Assembly (NCBI RefSeq): GCF_003254395.2
Contig: NC_037648.1
Span: 15,494,330-15,558,329 of the forward strand
Direction: 5' to 3'
Origin: Apis mellifera
Taxonomy: Eukaryota > Arthropoda > Insecta > Hymenoptera > Apidae
Length of the DNA stretch: 64,000 bases
Notes under the pieces: generated by a model
Database searches by the model: none
Told to the model about the DNA's origin: nothing
Seen by the model: the letters and a program-made list of their open reading frames with translations, nothing else
Shown here: piece after piece, positions 14,321-26,143 of the stretch
Layout: each line of letters starts with the position of its first letter
Position numbering within the stretch: position 1 is the stretch's first letter
Position numbers and translations under genes: made by a program

Positions 14321-16090
14321 AATTTTTTATAAATTCATCATGTTTTCAGCCTCAAATATTCTTTTGATAAAGATCTAGCGTTAAAAAGTCACGTTGATTA
14401 TTTATCCTTTTTCTTTGAAACAATTGTTAATTGCAAAATAATGAATTGGTAGTAATTCCTTATGGTAAAATTTATATAATAACTATATTAAAATCGAATT
14501 GTATAATTATATAAACTAGTATTTTAAATGAGAAATAGTAAATGTTTCTTTTTTGCGTATTAGTAACGAATCAATACCATAGTATTGCCTCAATGAAATA
14601 ATAGAATGGAATGATCTTATGAAATATTTACTATTTTTTATTGAATATACAGCTTTCATCTAATTTTGACAAAAAGTATTTCAAGATATACTTACGAATT
14701 TGCAAAAATTAAACTGCAATGTCAAATAATTATTTTTTAATTCAGGCATATACATATATGTATATCTTGGGCATACGTCAAAACTTAAATTTCTATTTGT
14801 GCATAAAACTATTAAAAATATTACTTTAGACATGTAAGTAATCAATGTTTTTAATTATTGAAAACATATTTACATTCAATGTTATTAAGTGCAGTATAAA
14901 GACAGTGTTTAGAAAAAAATTTGAAGTGTAAAATTGATTGATTTATAAATAATATTTCATCAATAAATAACGAAATTATGTGAAATAAGACTTGATGTTA
15001 TACAATTAAGTAATACAAAAAAAACACTTTTTTATTGCACTATTTAAACTATGCTTTGTTTATTTTTTTCTTTGTATTTCATTTTTTCATTTGAAAATTA
15101 TTTTATATATCTATTTAAAGGCTATATTTTCCTCTCTCTTTTTCCCTTTCTCCCTCACACATATATAAACAAATAATTTGACTTTAAAAATACATGATTT
15201 TCATACAATAAATGATTTAATAATATAATATTTTTTTGCCAATAATCAATATGAAATATAAATGCATGGCATAATATAATATACATGAATTATATGTATA
15301 TTGAAAATAAGTAATACATGAATGTGTGTATGTGTGTCTAATATTGATACACAATATTTCACAATTTCTTAAATATTATTTAAGAATTATTTCGAAATAT
15401 AATATTATTTTCATATCAATATATTATGATGATAATGTTAATGATATTATGTAAAACATATAAACATAGAAAATATATATATATATATATACAGAAACGA
15501 AACAAATAAAATATATATATATATGACAAATAATAATACTAATTTATTAGTTTCAATTTTAAAAATGATTATTAAAACAATTTATACACGAAATAATATT
15601 TAGTTAAAAGTTACTTCAAAGATATTTATATATATATATATAAATTATACTAAAAACTTTACGCGATATATATATAAAATTTTTTTATTACTTTCTTTTT
15701 GATATCATTCAATATTATGCATGATTCCAATGTGTCTTTTATTATGCATGAAAAAATAAAATATATATTTTTATGCATATTTAAATTAAGACATATAAAT
15801 AGATAAAATCATTAATATCATTATTCTGATACTAATTCTAAGCTTTGTTGATTTTTAACATATTCCATAACAGAATAAAATAACAAAATAATGTCGTTTT
15901 TTAATTTCTAAACATGTCAAAAAATAATATGTTTTGGATCATAATGGAATGATGTTTTATGGAATGAATTCTATAATCTAGAATTTCAAAGCTGATGATG
16001 TAAAGAAATCTAATATTTTAGATTTCGTGATTGCCTTAAATTAATACGAAAATTCAGTGTCATTCAACTATTTTGAAAATATAAAATACT
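14321..16090. other. 3' flanks between convergent ZNF318-like and ADPGK genes
   Basis: AT-rich and without an open frame. It probably carries the 3' UTRs of both neighbours. Short TA microsatellites lie at about 15,475-15,490, 15,511-15,525 and 15,630-15,645. Nothing else is recognised. Confidence 0.55.
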
Positions 16091-17906
16091 TTAGATTTGT
16101 AATACAAGACCCGCACTTGAAATATTATCTCCACCGCCAGCAGTTTGTGCCGCTTCAGTACAAACTAATACTGGTGCAACACATACTTGAATAGGGATAT
16201 CTTTGTTTCCTATTTTTAATATTTCATCCCAACAAGATACTGGTTTATCAATATCTAAAGCTATTCGAGTACCATCAACAATTGATGTCGAAAAACTATC
16301 ATCTAAAATCAATGCAGCTTTTTTAATGTCTACCTGAAATTTCATAAATATACATATATTGATTTTAATTTCATAATTAATGAATTATTTATATAAACAA
16401 TTAATTACTTACATAACTTGTTGCACATACATGTCTATGAGCTGTCAGTGAAGCTTTAGCTGCTGCAGCCATAGTGTTTTTCCATATGGAACTTTTAACA
16501 GTAAATATAGCTTGATAGGCTAATGTATGTACATGAATTCTAGTTAATTCTCGAGAATTTTCAATAGTTTTGCTTCTCATACGTATCAATTTAAATAATG
16601 TTCGCATTTGATCTAAAACTGTTGCTATACGTGGTGTTGAATTTGCTACTAATGAAATATTTCCATAATACATTGCATTATGCAAATTAGCTATTTCTTG
16701 TTCATTCATCCCTAAACTATCAGCATATGGTATTATCGAATCACATAATTCAAAAAGGAATTTATCTTCTGCGAATGAAGCCATTTCAAAATGAATTTTA
16801 GTTGATACAGATCGATTCATCATTTGCTTTTTTATCTTATGTAAAAGTTTTTGTCTATCACCTGTATTTTGACAAATATTTTATTAAATTTATTACAAAA
16901 CTTATAATCAAAAATAAAATTTTAATTACCTTCGGGAAATGGATAATTATCCATCATTTGTAAACCACTAATAACAAGTAAATTAGGCTCATACATTAAC
17001 AAAAGATTATCAAATGCATCAAGAGAACTAATCCTAGGATTATTGGCATCATTGTGAATTATGTACCTATGAAATAGTTTAGGTATACTTATTTAGAGAG
17101 ATCTATTATGGTCATATACGTTTTCATATAATTCTCTCCAAAGCTTCTTAAGTATTATACCTATTAGCTCTGGCACTAGAATATGGACCCCAAATATCTC
17201 CATGTTTATATTCTATTACTAAGTGAATGTCATCTCTTTTCACTTCACCTCCTACAATATTAATAACTTGTGGTATCATTTGATGCAAGGATCTCGTTAA
17301 TTTTGCAGCAAGTGTCACATCACATCCTTCTCTTGCAAATCTTAATGCCATAATTGCTGCATTACCACCAATAGTAGTATAAGAAGAAGGAAATGAACGA
17401 GCTTTGGTAACAAGTTCATCAAACAATGTTCTATTTGCCATGTATCTTCTAAAAAAATATATATTTTATGAAAACAAAATTTTAATAAATTAAATTATTT
17501 TAAATTATTTAAATAAAATTTTAAAATATATAAAATATTAAAATATATAAAATTTATGTAAAAAAAAATTTTACTCTGCAGCAGCTCCATGTCGAAAATA
17601 ATAGGCAAAACTTTTTAAAAGTTCCAATTCTGTATTGATTTCATCGAAATGTTGCGGTTGTCCAATTTTTTCAGAATAATTCAATAAATCTTTAGCATTG
17701 ATATATACATCAGTACATACACCATAACCTATTGCTACTTTTGGTCGTGAAGTCATCACATGTTTATTTTCAAGTTTTTCTAAACCATGAATCAAAGCTT
17801 GCAAACGTTTTTGGAGAACATTTTCCGAATTTCTATAATAAATTGCAACTAAAACTATTAATATGGTAAACGCTGTACCTAATTTTAATCCCTTGTTATA
17901 CCCCAT
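16091..17906 (-). CDS. ADPGK: ADP-dependent glucokinase (ADPGK), 5 exons
   Basis: ADPGK phosphorylates glucose to glucose-6-phosphate using ADP; animal forms are ER-associated. Minus-strand exons 17906-17575, 17448-17161, 17066-16930, 16861-16413 and 16333-16091 are phase-matched. They give 482 residues, close to the roughly 497 of the human protein. Residues 9-24 (LGTAFTILIVLVAIYY) form a hydrophobic signal or anchor. GGNAAIMALRFA and EYKHGDIWG are typical of the ribokinase-like ADP-kinase fold. The C-terminal TAGGGDNISSAGL holds the family's GxGD catalytic motif, with Asp at about residue 471. Nothing is broken or missing. The gene is convergent with the ZNF318-like gene, and its ATG faces the fusion-gene 3' end across about 0.9 kb of AT-rich DNA. 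Confidence 0.92.
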
Positions 17907-18830
17907 TTCGAACTGTTATGAGAACAATGAACTAAGCGCTGTTATCACCGAGTTCTTACAATCTAATCAATGCGTTAGTATTTTTTTTATTAGTCGACTA
18001 CAAATATTTAACTTTATTTATCATGCTATATTATTTTAATATTACTTTTTTATGTTTTAAACAAAGAATTGAAAATATATTTATTATGCACTTAATTTAT
18101 TGAAATAAGATATTTATAAATTTGGAACAAAATATCAAAAAAATGTAAGTTTAGAGAAAAATAAAAACATTTTTTTTTTAATAGTATTTATTTAAAAAAC
18201 AACATATGATCAATTAGCGCAATTTAATCTATAAATTCCACTGAACATAAAACATCTTAGAATACATACATATATAAATCTTAAAAATTTATTCTCGATT
18301 TAGAAATTTATCTTTTTTATATTTATATAATACAATTATATAATTTTGATTACAATTTTTAAATTGCAATATAATAAAAAAGTAAAAAATATATGATATT
18401 AATTAATAAAATACAAAAAAGAAATACATTAAAATATATGATTATATTCTTTTGAAATTTCAATAAAATTTTAATACTTTTGTGATTTCATCCTAAAAGT
18501 TATTTAAGATGTAAATAATTTTTTATTTCAAGTTCTTTCAAAAGAATAAAGATTTTAAATATTTGAGATTTCTTATAAGATATAAAAATATTCCAAATCT
18601 ATAAGCATATACTAATATATAGCATATACTAATCACATAGAATTACAAATAAATTGTAAGTAAATAATAAATTTGAAGTTAATGAAAAGTAGTTATTACA
18701 AATAGAAAATGGAAGCTCCTAAAATCGACTCTTTTCTTTACTAATAATATATATAGATTTAAATTTGGATAATTTTATTTTGAACAATTTGAAATGTCAC
18801 ATCTTTTATCAGAAAATTATTTTATACTGT
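17907..18830. other. AT-rich spacer upstream of ADPGK
   Basis: It contains the ADPGK promoter side (17,907-17,990, slightly GC-richer) and the 3' side of the fusion gene. An AATAAA on the minus strand overlaps the fusion-gene stop codon, and another lies at about 18,773, so a short 3' UTR is plausible. Nothing else is seen. Confidence 0.5.
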
Positions 18831-21255
18831 TTATTCTTTATTTTTTGTATGAAGACGCATATGTTTTTTTAAATTATCAAGTCTATTACATCGTCGATCA
18901 CAGAAATCGCATTGATAAGGCATTAAATTGCTATGCACTACTACATGACCATTTAAATGACTAATCTGCTTGAATCGTTTTCCACAAATAGTACAAACAT
19001 ATGGTCTTTCATTCATATGAGCTGATGCAATATGTGTTTGTAAATTTGTTTTTCTTACAAATGTAGCTTTGCATATATCGCATTCGAATGGCCTCACATT
19101 CGCATGAATGGCCAAATGAGATTTAAGCACGTTTTTATGTTTAAAATTTTTTTCGCATAAATGACATTGGAATGGTCGTTCATCGTTGTGTACTTTTTTG
19201 TGAACGGATAAATGAGCAAGTTGTTTGAACATTTTTGCACAAATCTCACATTGATATGTACGTCCATCTTCATGTGCAGCACTTATATGCCGACGTAAAG
19301 TATCTGCCAAAGTGTATCGTTTTCCGCAAATTTTACAGCGAAATGGACGTTCGTTTGTATGAGTCATTAAATGCCCATTTAGATTTCTTTTTTCAAGGAA
19401 TCGTGCACCACATACATCGCATTGGTACGGTTTTTCTCCATTGTGTACATACATATGTTTCTTTAAAGAATTCGAAAGACTAAATCTCTTCTTACAAATT
19501 GAACATTCAAATTTACGTTCACCTGTGTGCACTAACATATGAGACTTCACATGTCCTGCTTGTTTAAATCTTTTTCCACAGATTACACATGGAAATTGAC
19601 GTTCATGAGAATGAGTAAGTATGTGTCGTTCCAAAACACTTTTAGTGGTAAATACCTTTTTACAATTATCACATTCAAATAAACGGAAAGCCTCTTTAGT
19701 TTTCATAATGTAATTCTCTTTATGCGATTGAGTATGGATTTTTAATGAACTCAATGATTCAAATTTCACTCCGCAAACCGCACAATGAAAAGAACGATAA
19801 TCTTTGTGCGTTAATGAATGTTGACTAAGATGACCTAATTGTTTAAAACTTTTATTACAAATTTCACAAATGTAAGGTCTTTCATTCGTGTGAGATCGCA
19901 TATGCCTTTTTAATACACTAGGAAAATTAAATTTTTGATTACAATATGAACATTTCAGACTTGGCTCTCCATTTATTTTCATAGAACGATTGTCTACAGT
20001 GATTCTTTTCCTTTCTTTAAGAAGATTTAAACTTTTTATTGCTTTTGGACAGTCATTTGCTTCATTGGATTGTGTTCCATCGATATTTAAATCTGAAAAA
20101 CTTTTTAATTTAGATAATTTTGTGGTCAATGTTATTTCATCTTGTGAATTTCTATTTTTTCTGTTTCTACTGAAACTAGACAATTTATTTTGTTTATGAG
20201 ATTGTCTCATATGTTTCTCATATAAACTTAGAACATGAAATGTTTTGTTACATAATTTACATTCGAACTTTTTTCCTTTTATGTGTGTTCTCATATGATT
20301 CTTTAAATGTCCAGGTTTCATGTATTGTTTCTGGCAAATTTTACATTTTAAATTGATTTGATTTTCTATATTGGTTCTGTTATCTATTCCTAATTCATCC
20401 TCAAATATTGAATCTTCTGTATGCATGTTTAAAGGTTCACTTTTAACATTTACAAAATTAAAATCAGGAGTGTTCATTTGAAGCTCATCCCTGGCTTCAT
20501 TGCAAGAATCTTCACTTTCACACTCTTCTGCCTGATGAATTACAGTAATAATTACTATAACTCTTAGATATAAAAAATTAGATTATTATTATACTTACAG
20601 TTTTTATATTTTTGATGTTTGTAAAGGCAGAATCTTCTATAAGTTGTTGCTTTTTTTCTTTCTTAACATCATTTTGTTTGTCTGATAAAAGATCAACCCA
20701 TTCTTCTTCTGTCCATATATTATTTTTTAAATTTATTATATTAGATTGTTTTTGAAACTCATCATGAACATTTTTTCCAAATAATATATCATAAGGAATT
20801 TTTCCATTTTCACATCGAAATGTTGAATTTTGAAAAATCTGTATATGTACCAAGGCTTCATACCATGTTTTTGTCGGATTTTCCTTTATCCAACATTCAA
20901 GCAAACTTTTAAAATCTCTATTACGTTCATTAGTTTCAATAATTTCTCCATGAAGTATCATAAAATCTTTCCATAAAAGACGTAACTCTTGTACAACTTC
21001 TTCTGCAAATTTGCGTCCATTGTTGCTTTGTAAAACCTGTGGTGCTCCAATAATAGTCAATATATCTAATAATTTTATAGCTACTTCATTCGCAGTGTTT
21101 CCATGTAAACCTTTTAACACAACAAATCTAGATATTTGATCCTCATAAACAAGGAAATACTTGTAATTACAAGTTAATTGTATTGGCATATCTATTACAT
21201 CAATTTGTCCTCTATGATATAACTTTTTTTCCATAGTAATACAATGTGAACTCAT
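18831..21255 (-). CDS. Integrase-core / 15-finger C2H2 fusion protein (likely domesticated transposon integrase)
   Basis: Two exons, 21255-20599 (219 codons) and 20531-18831, join at phase 0 across a 67-base intron (donor GTAAGTAT, acceptor ATCAG). The product is about 785 residues. Residues 1-210 match the rve-type integrase core of the KRBA2/SCAND3 group: QIDVIDMP with the first Asp, FVVLKGLHGNTANEVAIKLL, LLDILTIIGAPQVLQSNNGR and TKTWYEALVHIQ. The usual second catalytic Asp is Asn at about residue 78 (QSNNG), so strand transfer is doubtful; the third acidic residue (NER) seems kept. After an acidic linker and a SUMO-type VKSE motif, residues 282-780 hold 15 C2H2 fingers in rows with TGEKP-like linkers, expected to bind DNA. 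The start could lie further upstream: the frame is open for 15 codons, then meets TGA-TAA. Confidence 0.78.
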
Positions 21256-21482
21256 ATTTTGAATTTTAAAATTATTAATTCTACATAAGTTTTTAACAGT
21301 TTATCACAATTTATAAATATGTGCTTTCTTCAGAGGTAAAAAGGTATGTATCTTTTGGCAAACTTTTATTTTATATTTTGAAGATCTAATACTGATTGTT
21401 TCCAATAATAAATTAAATGTTTTCTGTAGTACCTTTTTTGTTTTCAATGTGTCCATTATTCACTTTCTTAATTCACTGGTAT
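21256..21482 (-). other. 5' leader exon of the fusion gene, with an in-frame upstream ORF
   Basis: On the minus strand a clear acceptor (TTTTTTTCACAG) ends at 21,483. The sequence below it carries an ATG at 21,456 that opens 50 codons in the same frame as the integrase core. That ORF ends in two adjacent stops, TGA and TAA (21,306-21,301), 15 codons before the ATG used at 21,255. It is either a translated upstream ORF in a 5' UTR or a decayed part of an older, longer coding region. Confidence 0.5.
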
Positions 21483-22443
21483 CTGTGAAAAAAATAAAAG
21501 ATGTAAAGAAAACGCGCGCGCACATATACACACATACATAAACGTATACACATGTATGTATATTATATAAAAAAAATTAAAAATAAAAAAACAAATAAAT
21601 GGATTTGATCTTTATTTTTTTAAAACATACCATGTAATAGTTCGATAATAATAATTCATTAGCACTTATATATAAGAAAAATATTTTTAATATTTATTTG
21701 TACACATGAATAAAAAAACTATTCAAATAAAACTTTCATTTTTTTTTTAAACTACAAAACAATGTACATTTTTAACCTATACATTCTTTATAAGATATAA
21801 TTTCAAAATTAAATTTCTTCACATTTAGTATTTAAGATATTAAAAAATATTAAATTATTTTTATAATGATAATAAATATTTTTTCTATTTTTTGATTTCC
21901 TTCAATTTTCACTACTCAATTGTAAATTCTTATTTGTCATTTTCACCGTGAGTTCTCAATGCTTTATTAAAATAAAACTTGACAGTACTATAGTATAAGA
22001 CAAATAATGTTTATTCGTCCACGTGTCGAGATATGTAAAGGTTGATTTTTAATAAAATGTTTTATGTTACATAAAACGTAAATAATAAATCAAAGTATTG
22101 TATTTTTAATCATATCAAAGATAAATTGCATCATATTTATGTTAAAACATTAAAAGAAAAAAATTATTGATAAAATGATAATTACTTGAATTCAAAATAA
22201 ATATATTATAAAAAAAAAATATTTTGCTAAATTATTATTAATAAAATAATTAATTGATAACAAAAATTTGTTATGTATAAATAAAATTTTTATTTATTTA
22301 ATACTTTAATAGTTATATAATATAACGTACGTTTATCTATCTTCATATTATTTTTTCAAAGATTTCTTTTTGAAGTCGTGTCACTTGTGTGACTACACGC
22401 AACTGACTAACTGACTACACACAGTCCAATTAATAAGTGCAAG
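21483..22443. other. Divergent intergenic region, fusion gene / SPP
   Basis: AT-rich. A short mixed CG/CA/TA simple repeat lies at 21,511-21,570. The segment 22,340-22,440 (CGTGTCACTTGTGTGACTAC, then repeated CTGACTAC) directly precedes the SPP start and is the likely core promoter and leader of that gene. Nothing else is recognised. Confidence 0.5.
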
Positions 22444-24235
22444 ATGGCAAGCGAGGTAAATGAAATTGCTGCAGAAGCGAGTGAAAATAATGAAGCGATT
22501 ACGGGAAGAATATCTTCGACATCTGAGGGAATGGCTCTTGCTTATGGAAGCTTGATAATTATGGCTATTTTACCTATCTTCTTTGGTAGTTACCAAGCTG
22601 TTAAACACCATAAGGAGCAGCAGGTTAGCCACGCGTTTGACATATGTTTTACACGCGTATGTCGAAGAAATTTTGGTCTTATCTAATTTTTAAAAAAATT
22701 ATTAAATTAATTTTCAAATTAGTAATATTATAATAATAATCTTTACTACAGATAATATTTTTCATTCTCAAATAATACGATATTTAATAAGTTTAAAAAC
22801 TGACAATGTATTTCTTGTGAATGTATACATTATAAAATGTCTACTTATTAATTAAATTTGAAAATTTATTTATAAATTTTTAAAATTTTATTAAAAAAGA
22901 TTCTATTTTATATAATATTCATTTATATATTTAAAATATTAAATAATATTTTTTATGTTTAATAGCAACAATGTAAAAAAAGTGGAGAACAGCCAGATAC
23001 AATGTCTCGCAAAGAAGCAGCAATATTTCCTTTTATTTCCAGTATTACATTAGTTGGACTGTATGTATTATATAAGGTAAGAAGAAATGAATAAATTAAT
23101 ATTTACATAAATTTATTTAATCCAATTTAAAAGCATTTTTATTATTTTCAGATATTTGACAAGGAATTAGTTAATCAAATCTTAGCTGCATATTTTTTTT
23201 TCTTAGGAATCTTATCTTTGTGTCATCTTACCAGGTATAATTTCATTATAAAATCTAATAGTTATTATATTTTTCAAATGGTCTTGAAATTACATTATTA
23301 TAATTATAATTACAGCCCTTTAATTTCATCACTAGTACCTGCTGCAATTCCAAAAACTCATTATCACATATTATTCACTAGGGGTGAAGGTGACAAGGCA
23401 GAACATATTATCAATTATAAATTTAATCTTCATGATATTGTTTGTCTAATATGTTGTTCCCTTATTGGAACTTGGTATTTTCTAAAAAAGGTAATAATAT
23501 TAACAAATATTAATTTTTTTAAATAGAAGTATATTTTTAATTGAAACAATTTTTAATTTTATTTTAATTTTACAGCATTGGATTGCCAATAATTTATTTG
23601 GAATTGCATTTGCGATTAATGGTGTAGAATTGTTACATGTGAACAATTTTGTAACAGGATGTATTTTGCTTTGTGGACTCTTGTTCTATGATGCATTTTG
23701 GGTATTTGGTACAGATGTAATGGTAACAGTCGCAAGATCGTTTGAAGTACCAATTAAATTAGTGTTTCCTCAAGATATATTGGAGAAAGGACTTACAGCC
23801 AGCAATTTTGCCATGTTGGGTTTAGGTGACATCGTTTTGCCAGGAATTTTCATTGCTCTTTTATTGCGATTTGATAATAGTTTGAGTAGAAAAACAAATG
23901 TCTATTTTTATTCGACATTTTTTGCATATTTCATGGGACTATTAGCTACAATGCTCATTATGCATTTATTTAATCACGCACAACCGGCTCTGTTATATTT
24001 AGTACCTGCTTGTTTAGGTACTCCTCTGCTTCTAGCATTAGTCAAAGGCGACTTGAAAGCATTATTTTCGTACGTATTAATAAATATTTCATTTATATTT
24101 TTCATATTTATAAATTATTTTGAAACATTAGATTGTAAATCATACATCTTTTTCAGTTATGAAGATCACCCAATTAATACAATACAAACGGAAAAATCGG
24201 CTCAAACACAAGTAGAAATGAAAAAGGATACATAA
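22444..24235 (+). CDS. Spp: Signal peptide peptidase (SPP/HM13), 6 exons
   Basis: SPP is an ER-resident intramembrane aspartyl protease that cuts signal-peptide remnants. Exons 22444-22623, 22966-23076, 23152-23234, 23316-23490, 23576-24069 and 24157-24235 join in phase to 373 residues (human about 377). It is a multi-pass protein with the three family motifs: LLFYDAFWVF (Asp about 222), GLGD (Asp about 268) and QPALLY (PAL about 320-322). The last four residues KKDT fit a dilysine KKxx ER-retrieval signal. The last intron is 87 bases, a multiple of three, and contains no stop, so retention would insert 29 hydrophobic residues. A poly-A signal lies 20 bases past the stop. Confidence 0.95.
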
Positions 24236-24254
24236 TGTTTAAGGTGATCAGTGT

Positions 24255-24260
24255 AATAAA
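24255..24260 (+). terminator. Poly-A signal AATAAA of the SPP gene
   Basis: Canonical AATAAA shortly after the SPP stop codon, followed about 50 bases later by a genomic A run (24,311-24,334). Confidence 0.55.
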
Positions 24261-25174
24261 ATTTTCAGCATTTTTATTATGCTGTTATTGTTCTAAATTT
24301 ATCTTATATAGAAAAAAAAAAAAAAAAAAAAAAAGATAGTTTGTCTTATGCTCAAGCTGTACAATCATGAAATTTAAAAGTGTCAATATGTAATTGTCTT
24401 ACATGCACACTGTGGAATAATCATTTGGTTATCATTAATATAATTAGTATCCATATATTTAAATTCAATTGAATCAATGATTTATAACTTATTTCATATT
24501 TGTATTGCTTTTCATGAATGTCAATACATATGAAAAGATTAATAATAATTTATGGAGCAGTTATCTAAGGACGGAAATAAATATTCTCTTTTTTAATTAA
24601 ATTGTTTTTTATAAGAAAAATTTTGAGTAAATAAGAATTTACATTAATATGCATATCATAAATATCAATTAATTTTCATTGAAAAATTTTTCATTTTTCT
24701 AATCGTAAAAAAAAAAAAATTAGATTGAAAGTTTTTATTCTTATATAAAATAAAATCTTTATGTTATCATAGAAATTAGACTTGTAGTCGAATTAATTTA
24801 AAATCTCTGATAAAAAATTTTTGTCTATTTTTTTAAAACTAAAAAATGTTTAAAATTACAATTACAAATAATTCTTTGAATTTATCATTATTTTATGAAC
24901 TTGTAATTTTATCAAATACATACAATTTTTTTATAATCTATAATTGTTTTAATTTATGAAATTTATGAAAAATAAATTTTGTAGAATATGTATAGTTAGA
25001 AAAATTTGTAAACATTTTTTGAAAATATAATAAAATTATATTCTTTTCATTTATATATCCATTTTTTTTTAAATTATTTATAGATTTCTATTCAAAGAAT
25101 AAGTATAAGATATTTTAACATCTTTATTTTTTGTATTGATAATATTACAAATAATGTAAATAAAAATAGATACT
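24261..25174. other. AT-rich spacer between convergent SPP and PSMB2
   Basis: It contains an A-run of about 24 bases (24,311-24,334). A minus-strand AATAAA at 25,128-25,123 is the likely poly-A signal of PSMB2. No further gene is seen. Confidence 0.55.
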
Positions 25175-26143
25175 TTATGCTTTATCTGCATCTTCTATTG
25201 CCAAATTTTTTGCTGTGATAGGTTCCAATTCTTTTATACCTTCCTTAGATACTTTTTGTACCTTAAAGTTTGGAAGATTAACTATCAATCTCTTATGTAT
25301 TTCTCTAACACATCGTTTCATTAGTGTATATGCTTCTTCTTCTGTTGAATCTATAATACAAAGTAGCATGAGTAATAGATTTTTGATAAAGAATTTACAA
25401 TAATGTTACTATGTTCAAATAAATATTAATATAAATTTGATTTCTATATTTATTTTATTACCATATTTATGATATCTATCCAAAATAGAAAGAGAGAAAA
25501 AGCCTCCATAACCATGTGACGCATAAGGCACCTTAACACACGATGCTAAATAATCAATGAAGTATAATTCCGGTCCAGTATTATCATCATAACCAGCCAT
25601 TAATAAATTGACAAAATATGGTGTTCTACTTCTAAGATAATCTGCCAAATTTCTTCTAGTAAATAATGCAGCTGCTTTTGGAGATAATTCATAACCATTT
25701 CTCATTTTATAAAGTTGTATATTCTTCCCTATATATTCTGAAAATTGTGTAGTATCTCCAGATTCTCCTGATACTGCCATAATAAGCTTATCAGACATTT
25801 TATGAATCTTTTCTTCATCTGAAATAATATAATCAGTAACTTAAATGACTTGCACTTATTGCATAAAAAATTGTTATTCTATTTGTATATGTATTGTAAA
25901 TAAAAAATAAATAAATAAAATATTCAATAATTATTCTATATTATATATATAGATAAATTTAACATTGAAATAATAATTAGAGAACAAAATGAAATAATAA
26001 TGAAGTAAACAAATTACATTCAGGTTATAATCAAGCATATATAATTCTTTACCGTTTTTCATAACCATAATGGATTGAGCTGTAGTCATATCAGCCGCAA
26101 CTAACACAAAATCTTTAAATTGAATACCAATTAAACATTCCAT
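25175..26143 (-). CDS. Prosbeta4: Proteasome subunit beta type-2 (PSMB2, beta 4), 3 exons
   Basis: This is a structural, non-catalytic beta subunit of the 20S proteasome core. Minus-strand exons 26143-26053, 25818-25462 and 25350-25175 join in phase to 207 residues (human 201). The start MECLIGIQFKDFVLVAAD has no propeptide, as expected for this subunit. Strongly conserved blocks are NIQLYKMRNGYELSPKAA, FTRRNLADYLRSRTPYFVNL and HGYGGFFSLSILDRYHK. There are no breaks. It is convergent with SPP. Confidence 0.95.
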
